Source of the DNA: Pelomonas sp051857475 | GTDB taxonomy: Bacteria; Pseudomonadota; Gammaproteobacteria; Burkholderiales; Burkholderiaceae_C | Length of the DNA stretch: 64,000 nt | Assembly (NCBI RefSeq): GCF_051857475.1 | Contig: NZ_JBPZGZ010000002.1 | Coordinates: 744,001-808,000 of the forward strand | Reading direction: 5' to 3' | In this document: one piece after another, positions 58,642-64,000 of the stretch | Layout: each line of letters begins with the position of its first letter | How positions within the stretch are numbered: the first letter of the stretch is position 1 | Notes under the pieces: generated by a model | What the model saw: only the letters and a program-made list of their open reading frames with translations | What the model was told of the DNA's origin: nothing | Databases searched by the model: none | Translations under genes and position numbers: made by a program

Positions 58642-59253
58642 TCAGGCCGCGGCCTGCTGCTCCATCTGCAGCGCGGCCTGGACGGCCGGGCGCGCCTTCA
58701 TGCGCGCCTGATGGCCCGCCAGGTTCTCCAGGCCCGCGATGTCCACGCCCATGCGGCCGGTCCAGCCCGTGATGACGAAGAGATAGGCATCCGCGACCGA
58801 AAAGCTCTCCCCCATCAGGTAAGACTTGCCGGCCAGCTGCTTGTCCACCCAGGTGAAGCGGTCGACCAGCTTCTTCTTGAAGAGGGCCTTCACCTCATCC
58901 GGCACGGCTGGGTTGAACAGCGGCCCAAAGCCCTTGTGCAACTCGCTGCCGACAAAGGCCAGCCATTCCTGCACCCGCGTGCGCGCCAGGCTGCCGGCCG
59001 GCGGCAGCAGGCCCTTGGCGGGCGCCAGGTCGGCGATGTACTGCACCAGGGCGGCGTTCTCGGTCAGGCGCTCGCCGCTGTCCAGTTCCAGCAGCGGCAC
59101 ATAGCCGCGCGGGTTGATGGCGTAGTAGTCGCTGCCGTCGGCCAGCTGGTGGGTCTTCAGGTTGACCTGCACGGCCTCGTGGGCGATGCCCGCTTCGTGC
59201 AGGACGATATGGGGGCACTGCGAGCAGGCGCCGGGGCTGAAATAGAGCTTCAT
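58642..59253 (-). CDS. Glutathione S-transferase
   Basis: A 203-residue beta-class-like GST: MKLYFSPGACSQCPHIVLHE (Cys10 is the usual catalytic Cys of beta-class enzymes), NPRGYVPLLELDSGERLTEN (thioredoxin-fold cis-Pro and ExN site) and a helical C-terminal domain with SVADAYLFVITGW. It detoxifies electrophiles with glutathione. Divergent or upstream partner is not clear. Confidence 0.92.
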   Translation of the reverse strand: MKLYFSPGACSQCPHIVLHEAGIAHEAVQVNLKTHQLADGSDYYAINPRGYVPLLELDSGERLTENAALVQYIADLAPAKGLLPPAGSLARTRVQEWLAFVGSELHKGFGPLFNPAVPDEVKALFKKKLVDRFTWVDKQLAGKSYLMGESFSVADAYLFVITGWTGRMGVDIAGLENLAGHQARMKARPAVQAALQMEQQAAA

Positions 59254-59297
59254 GGCGGGATGTCTCCGGGTTGACGGGCCAAGGGAGCCGGCAAATC

Positions 59298-60194
59298 CTA
59301 TGCCGGCGCGATGACGCTGCGGAAGGCCGCAATGAAGTCGGCCACCGCCCGCGGCGAGCGCAGGCCCTGGGGCTGCACGGCATGGATCTCCACCGGCACC
59401 TCGGGCAGCAGCGTGCGCACCTGCAGGGCCTCGCCCGAGGCAGCCTGGGCGGTGAAGGAATCGATGATGGCCGGACCGAAGCCCTGCTCGGCCATGACCA
59501 TGGCGATGTGATGCGTCTGCACCGTCATGCCGGCCTGGGCCTGCAGGCCCAGGCGTGACCAGTGGTCGGCCAGCACGGCGCCCAGCGGGTCGCGCTCGTC
59601 GATGCGGATGAAGGGTTCACGCAGCACCTCCTGCAGGGTCACCGTCGTGCGCTTGTCGGCCCGCGTCTTGCGGGCGGACACGCAGACCAGGCGCCCCGTC
59701 GCCACCAGCTCATCCTGCAGCGCAGGATGCGGCAGCTTGCCGTAAACGATGCCGACATCGGCTTCCTGCAGGGCCATCGCGCGGGCGATGTCGTTGGAAT
59801 GCAGGGTGCGCACCGACACCGGCATGCCGGCGTGAGCCTTGCGGAAGATGCGCAGCGCATCGGGCAAGGCGCGCACGGCCAGCGACGGCACGATGAGGAT
59901 GCGAAACGGGCTGTCCTGGTCCTGCCGCAGCGCCGAAGCCATGCGGCGCAAGGACTCCAGCTGGAGCATCAACGCCTGCACTTCCGGGTAGAGGGCCTGG
60001 GCCTCGCGCGTGGGCACGAGGCGGCGCTTCTGACGTGTGAACAAGGCATAGCCCAGCTGCAGCTCGGCGTGTTGCAGCGTCTGCGTGATGGCAGGCTGGG
60101 TGACGTGCAGCAGCCGGGCGGCGGCACCGACGCTGCCAGTCAGCATGACCGCGTGGAAGACTTCGACGTGCTTGATGCGCATGGCGGACTTCAT
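59298..60194 (-). CDS. LysR-family transcriptional regulator
   Basis: A 298-residue regulator. The HTH region (about 1-65) reads RIKHVEVFHAVMLTGSVGAA and LLHVTQPAITQTLQHAELQL, followed by an effector-binding domain. Two ATG codons (60194 and 60182) fit the start. It is divergent from the binding-protein gene at 60290 by 95 bases and probably controls it. The inducer is likely an amino acid or keto acid, but this is inference. Confidence 0.9.
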   Translation of the reverse strand: MKSAMRIKHVEVFHAVMLTGSVGAAARLLHVTQPAITQTLQHAELQLGYALFTRQKRRLVPTREAQALYPEVQALMLQLESLRRMASALRQDQDSPFRILIVPSLAVRALPDALRIFRKAHAGMPVSVRTLHSNDIARAMALQEADVGIVYGKLPHPALQDELVATGRLVCVSARKTRADKRTTVTLQEVLREPFIRIDERDPLGAVLADHWSRLGLQAQAGMTVQTHHIAMVMAEQGFGPAIIDSFTAQAASGEALQVRTLLPEVPVEIHAVQPQGLRSPRAVADFIAAFRSVIAPA

Positions 60195-60289
60195 TAGTCC
60201 AGCTTATGAACTCGACGTCAAACGCGATGCACGACGCGGGGACGTTTTCTTAGCATTCAACGCATCCGATCCACACACCCGAGAACGCC

Positions 60290-61165
60290 ATGAAGCTCGT
60301 CGCCCTCGCCGCCTCATTCTTCGCCGTCACCGCCCACGCCGAGCCCGGCACGCTCGACAAGGTGAGGGCGTCCGGCACCTTCACCGTTGCCTACCGGGAC
60401 TCGTCCATTCCCTTCTCCTACCTCGGCGCCGATGCCAAGCCCACCGGCTTCGGCTGGGAGATCTGCGCCAAGGTCGTCGAGCAGGTGAAGAAGGCGACCG
60501 GCCGCGCCGACCTGCAGTTGGCCACGCAAGCCGTCACGTCGGCCAACCGCATCCCGCTGCTGTTGAACGGCACCATCGACATCGAGTGCGGCTCCACCAC
60601 CAACAACAGCAGCCGCGGCAAGCAGGTCGCGTTCTCCATCAACTACTTCTACACCGGCACGCGGCTGCTGGTGAAGGCGGGTTCGCCGGTGCACGGCTTC
60701 AACGACCTGAAGGGCCGCAAGCTCGTGTCCACCACCGGCACCACCAACATGCTGGTGCTGCGCCGGTTCAACGCCGAGGAAGAGGCGGGCTTCGAACTGC
60801 TGGGGGCCAAGGATCATGCCGAGGCGGCGCTGCTGGTGCAGCAGGGCCGCGCCGATGGCTTCGGCATGGACGACATCCTGCTGTTCGGCCTGCGCGCCAG
60901 CAGCACGGACCCGGCCGCGCTGGCCGTCGTCGGTGACCCCCTGCAGGTGGAGCCTTACGCCATCATGCTGCGCAAGGACGACCCGGCCTTCAAGAAGCTG
61001 GTCGACGACACCCTGGGCGCCATGATGAAGAACGGCGAGTTCGAGGCGCTGTACAAGAAGTGGTTCCTCTCGCCCATTCCGCCGCGCGGCATCAACCTGA
61101 ATGCACCGATGAGCAAGGAGCTGCGCGACAACCTGAAGACCCTCTCCGACAAGCCGGCAGTCTGA
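60290..61165 (+). CDS. Glutamate/aspartate-type ABC transporter substrate-binding protein
   Basis: A 291-residue exported protein: signal MKLVALAASFFAVTAHA, then the family N terminus GTLDKVRASGTFTVAYRDSS, PFSYLGADAKPTGFGWEICA, TSANRIPLLLNGTIDIECGS, and a C-terminal AMMKNGEFEALYKKWF. The SBP_bac_3 layout fits GltI-like proteins for acidic amino acids. No permease or ATPase genes follow; instead an aspartate/glutamate racemase starts one base later, so the two may serve a shared amino-acid pathway. Confidence 0.88.
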   Translation: MKLVALAASFFAVTAHAEPGTLDKVRASGTFTVAYRDSSIPFSYLGADAKPTGFGWEICAKVVEQVKKATGRADLQLATQAVTSANRIPLLLNGTIDIECGSTTNNSSRGKQVAFSINYFYTGTRLLVKAGSPVHGFNDLKGRKLVSTTGTTNMLVLRRFNAEEEAGFELLGAKDHAEAALLVQQGRADGFGMDDILLFGLRASSTDPAALAVVGDPLQVEPYAIMLRKDDPAFKKLVDDTLGAMMKNGEFEALYKKWFLSPIPPRGINLNAPMSKELRDNLKTLSDKPAV

Positions 61166-61166
61166 C

Positions 61167-61865
61167 ATGGACGTCGTGGGCGTGCTCGGCGGCATGGGCC
61201 CGCTGGCGACCATCGACTTCATGCGCAAGGTGCTGGACGCCACGCCCGCCGCGCGCGACCAGGACCATGTGCCCATGATCGTCAGCTGCCTGCCGCAGAT
61301 CCCGGATCGCACGGCGGCCTTTCGCGGCATGGGCGATTCGCCGCTGGACGCCATCGTCGACTGCGGCCGGCGGCTGGAGTCGGCGGGGGCGGACCTCATC
61401 GTCATGCCCTGCAACACGGCCCACTTGTGGTTCGATGCCGTCCAGGCCCGGTTGCAGCGGCCCATGCTGCATCTCGTCGACGCTGCCCTGCGTGAAGCGC
61501 AGCGGCTGGCCGGCCCGCAGGCCCGCCTGGGCCTGTTGGCAACGGACGCGACCATCGCCTCGGGCCTCTACATCAATCGCCATCTGCCCGGCGCGACGGC
61601 CCCGACCTGGCTGCTGCCCACGGCCGGCGAGATGCTGGAGCAGGTCATGCCCGGCATCGACGCCGTCAAGGCCGGTCGGCTGGAGGCCGGCCAGGCCCTG
61701 CTGACCGAGGCAGCCCAAGCGCTGAGCCGACGCGGTGCCGATGTGCTGGTGCTCGCCTGCACCGAGATCCCGCTGGTGCTCGATGCTGCCGCCTGCGGGC
61801 GGCCGGTCGCGGACGCCACCGCGGCGCTGGCGCGCGAGGTCGTCGCCCGCATCCGGCCGGGTTGA
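61167..61865 (+). CDS. Aspartate/glutamate racemase family protein
   Basis: A 232-residue protein with GVLGGMGPLATIDFMRKVLD, the first catalytic Cys in VMPCNTAHLWF and the second in VLVLACTEIPLVLD, as in Asp/Glu racemases and related enzymes. It interconverts L- and D-acidic amino acids or a related compound. It begins one base after the stop of the binding-protein gene and is probably cotranscribed with it. Confidence 0.92.
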   Translation: MDVVGVLGGMGPLATIDFMRKVLDATPAARDQDHVPMIVSCLPQIPDRTAAFRGMGDSPLDAIVDCGRRLESAGADLIVMPCNTAHLWFDAVQARLQRPMLHLVDAALREAQRLAGPQARLGLLATDATIASGLYINRHLPGATAPTWLLPTAGEMLEQVMPGIDAVKAGRLEAGQALLTEAAQALSRRGADVLVLACTEIPLVLDAAACGRPVADATAALAREVVARIRPG

Positions 61866-61927
61866 GATGCCCCATCGGAGCGCCGGCTGCGGCAAACTCC
61901 GCGCCGGCGACTCAGAAGGGATGGACT

Positions 61928-62944
61928 ATGGATGACGCGGGCTTGAGCGGCCTGGCCGGTGGCGCTGCCGCCGTGGCAGCCTCGGCCGAACTGGCGGGCC
62001 TGGCGGCCGGCGGCGGCCACGGTGGCCATGGCGCCAGCGGCGACTGCCTGAACTGCGGTACGACGCTGGCCAGCCAGGCACGCTTTTGCAGCCAGTGCGG
62101 CCAGGACACGGCCAACCATCCGCCGTCGCTGATGGAGTTCGTACACGAGTTCGTCAGCCACTACATCGCCGTCGAGGGCACGCTGTGGCGCAGCCTGTGG
62201 GGCCTGATGGCCAAGCCGGGCTTCCTGACGCGCGAGTACCTGGCCGGCCGCAAGCAGCGCTATGTGCTGCCGCTGCGCCTGCTGCTGACCCTGGGCCTGC
62301 TGTTCTTCCTGGCGCTGAAGCTGATGCCGGGCAGCACGCACACGCTGGGGCTGGATGACGAAGCGGACAACGAGGTGGTGCAGATGGTGCCCGAGGCCGC
62401 TTCGGCGGCGGCGTCGGCATCCAAAGGCATGGCCAAGGTCAAGAAGAAGCTGGCCGAGCACAGCGGGGAGATGCACATCCTGAACCCCGAGATTGCCACC
62501 CAGCTGCCTCACGGCATGCAGGACCGCCTGCACCGCGCCGAAGACCATTGGCGCGCCGATCCCAAGGGCTCCATGCACGCCATGGGCGCGACCATGCTGG
62601 GCCTGGCGCCCTATGCGGTGCTGTGCTCCCTGCCCTTCTTCGCCGGCCTGCTCAAGCTGCTGTTCTGGCGCCAGCCCTATGGCGCCCACTTCGTCTTCGC
62701 CATGCATCTGCATGCGGCTTGGTACGGCATGCTGCTGCTGGCAGTGCTGCTGCCCTGGGGCGCCGTGGCCTTTGCCATCTGGGCCTGGTCCAACATCTAT
62801 CCGGTGGTGGCGCTGAAGCGGGTGCACGCGGGCAGCTGGTGGACGACGGTGCTGCGCGCCGCCCTGCTGGCGGTGCTGCACTGGGTCATCATCACCCTGG
62901 GCCTCGTGTTCCTGACGATGGCCGGTGCGTTGGCGGCGGGCTAA
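61928..62944 (+). CDS. DUF3667-family zinc-ribbon membrane protein
   Basis: A 338-residue protein from ATG 61928. A Gly/Ala-rich N terminus precedes a zinc ribbon (Cys40, Cys43, Cys54, Cys57; CLNCGTTLASQARFCSQCGQ). About five membrane helices follow from residue 105 on, with a charged loop at 130-200. This matches DUF3667 proteins. Function unknown. Its stop overlaps the convergent small gene by four bases. Confidence 0.85.
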   Translation: MDDAGLSGLAGGAAAVAASAELAGLAAGGGHGGHGASGDCLNCGTTLASQARFCSQCGQDTANHPPSLMEFVHEFVSHYIAVEGTLWRSLWGLMAKPGFLTREYLAGRKQRYVLPLRLLLTLGLLFFLALKLMPGSTHTLGLDDEADNEVVQMVPEAASAAASASKGMAKVKKKLAEHSGEMHILNPEIATQLPHGMQDRLHRAEDHWRADPKGSMHAMGATMLGLAPYAVLCSLPFFAGLLKLLFWRQPYGAHFVFAMHLHAAWYGMLLLAVLLPWGAVAFAIWAWSNIYPVVALKRVHAGSWWTTVLRAALLAVLHWVIITLGLVFLTMAGALAAG

Positions 62945-63225
62945 CCGAAAGACAGCTCGGGCGGGCGCCGCAGGTCGGCGTCCACATCCATCAGCACGCT
63001 GGCCAGCTCCAGTGTGCGCCACAGTCCCTCGGGCATGGCCAGGATGGCCTCGGGGGTGCGCGCCTGGCTGACCCAGGCACCGATCTCGGCATGCTGCTCA
63101 TCGGTCAGCAGGCAACGGTCACGCATCTCGTCGAGTGTCTGCACAGCCAGCCTTTCTACGCCACCATCCGGTGGAGTGGGCGCAGCATAGCCGCCATCCA
63201 CCCGGCCTGCTTGCCATTCACGCAT
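62941..63225 (-). CDS. Small hypothetical protein
   Basis: A 94-residue protein from ATG 63225. Its core (VQTLDEMRDRCLLTDEQHAE, then ARTPEAILAMPEGLWRTLEL) is helical. No family was recognised. The frame is open further upstream, but that part is unlikely to be coding. It is convergent with the DUF3667 gene. Confidence 0.6.
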   Translation of the reverse strand: MREWQAGRVDGGYAAPTPPDGGVERLAVQTLDEMRDRCLLTDEQHAEIGAWVSQARTPEAILAMPEGLWRTLELASVLMDVDADLRRPPELSFG

Positions 63226-63313
63226 CTGCCCTCGCCACTCGTCCGGCTGTCGCTGGAGGCGTCGGGATGGCGGCAGATACTGCTCGCCATCCCAACGACA
63301 ACAAGAGACTGGC

Positions 63314-64000
63314 ATGCGTGACTGGAGAGGCCGCCTGGGGGTGGCGCTGGTGATGACGGGCCTGTGCAGCGCGGCCTCGGCAGCGTCGCCGCTCAAGCCC
63401 TGCCGCATCGACGGCATTCCCAACGAGCTGCAATGCGGCACCCTGCAGCGCCCGCTGGACCCGGCCAGGCCGGACGGCGTGAAGGTCGACATCCATTACC
63501 TCGTCGTGCCCGCCCTGGCGCGCAACAAGCAGCCCGACGCCGTGCTGCTGCTGGCCGGCGGCCCCGGCCAGAGCGCCATCAAGGTGGCCTCGCGCGTGCT
63601 GCCGCGCCTGTCCCGGCTGAACAACCGCCGTGACCTGGTCTTCATCGACCAGCGCGGCACCGGCCAATCGGCACCGCTGGACTGCCCGGACGACAGCAAG
63701 CTCTCGGTCGCCGAGCAGCTTGAGCCGGGCGCGCAGATGCGCCGCATCGACGAATGCCGTGTCGGGTTGGAAAAGCTGCCCTATGGCAAGGACGGTGGCC
63801 TGCGCTTCTTCACGACCACCATCGCCATGCAGGACATGGACGCCGTGCGCGAACAGCTGGGCGTGCCGCAGTGGAATCTCGTCGGTGCCAGCTACGGCAC
63901 GCGTGCCGCGGTGGAATACCTGCGCCTGTTCCCCACCAAGGTCAGACGCACCGTCATCGACGGCGTCGCGCCGCCGGACATGATCCTGCCGGCCAGCTTC
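63314..64000 (+). CDS. Exported alpha/beta hydrolase (TAP/S33-like), cut by the right edge
   Basis: The first 229 residues of a protein that continues beyond the window. It has a signal peptide (RLGVALVMTGLCSAASAA), the oxyanion loop LLAGGPGQSA, the FIDQRGTGQS motif and the nucleophile GASYGTR (Ser193). This is the S33/TAP-like peptidase or esterase pattern. The catalytic Asp and His would lie beyond the edge. ATG 63314 gives a signal peptide directly. Confidence 0.88.
   Translation, partial: MRDWRGRLGVALVMTGLCSAASAASPLKPCRIDGIPNELQCGTLQRPLDPARPDGVKVDIHYLVVPALARNKQPDAVLLLAGGPGQSAIKVASRVLPRLSRLNNRRDLVFIDQRGTGQSAPLDCPDDSKLSVAEQLEPGAQMRRIDECRVGLEKLPYGKDGGLRFFTTTIAMQDMDAVREQLGVPQWNLVGASYGTRAAVEYLRLFPTKVRRTVIDGVAPPDMILPASF

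Overview
High-GC (about 70%) chromosome segment with dense, often 4-nt-overlapping genes. Gene content (TruD, FadH, LysR/XRE regulators, AAA-associated ABC ATPase, glutamate-type binding protein) and codon use suggest a beta-proteobacterium of the order Burkholderiales, possibly a Roseateles/Mitsuaria/Rubrivivax-type organism. This assignment is inferred from sequence character only, because no rRNA gene is present. I saw no tRNA, rRNA, insertion sequence or CRISPR array.

Layout. 1-2.37 kb holds the end of an ABC transporter ATPase and three small housekeeping or hypothetical genes. 2.39-34.1 kb is a complete non-flagellar type III secretion (T3SS) island. Its left part (2.4-7.7 kb) carries candidate cargo: a DUF1521/MIIA self-cleaving effector, a PD-(D/E)XK-like nuclease with a putative immunity gene, and a LysM peptidoglycan hydrolase without a signal peptide followed by an exported putative partner. 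7.7-13.15 kb is a leftward five-gene operon of exported proteins, including three beta-propeller paralogues. 13.2-17.0 kb is the left structural arm: sctU, a FliO-like gene, a GNAT acetyltransferase, an unknown gene and a needle/filament-like gene. 17.0-17.34 kb is a divergent control region. 17.34-33.2 kb is the right arm: slt-sctV-C-D-F-I-J-K-L-N-O-P-orf-histidine kinase-response regulator-Q-R-S-T, in Ysc-like order. Two small unknown genes follow.

Five sites at the starts of these T3SS operons share a partly palindromic sequence whose core can be written GAAWTAGGRGCAGCCGCA. I propose it as the operator of the island regulon, perhaps read by the LuxR-type response regulator encoded within the island. 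No translocon pore protein or gatekeeper was recognised.

34.2-64 kb is an ordinary chromosomal region: truD, a fatty-acid-hydroxylase/SRPBCC fusion, LysR, TetR, XRE and MerR regulators, a metallopeptidase-like protein, a pirin, an acyl-CoA ligase, an EamA transporter, fadH, AlkD-like and thioredoxin-like proteins, GST, a glutamate/aspartate-type binding protein with a racemase, a DUF3667 protein, and a serine hydrolase that runs off the right end. Possible foreign patches are 44.1-45.1 kb (lower GC, orphan gene) and 48.9-49.4 kb (no convincing gene).
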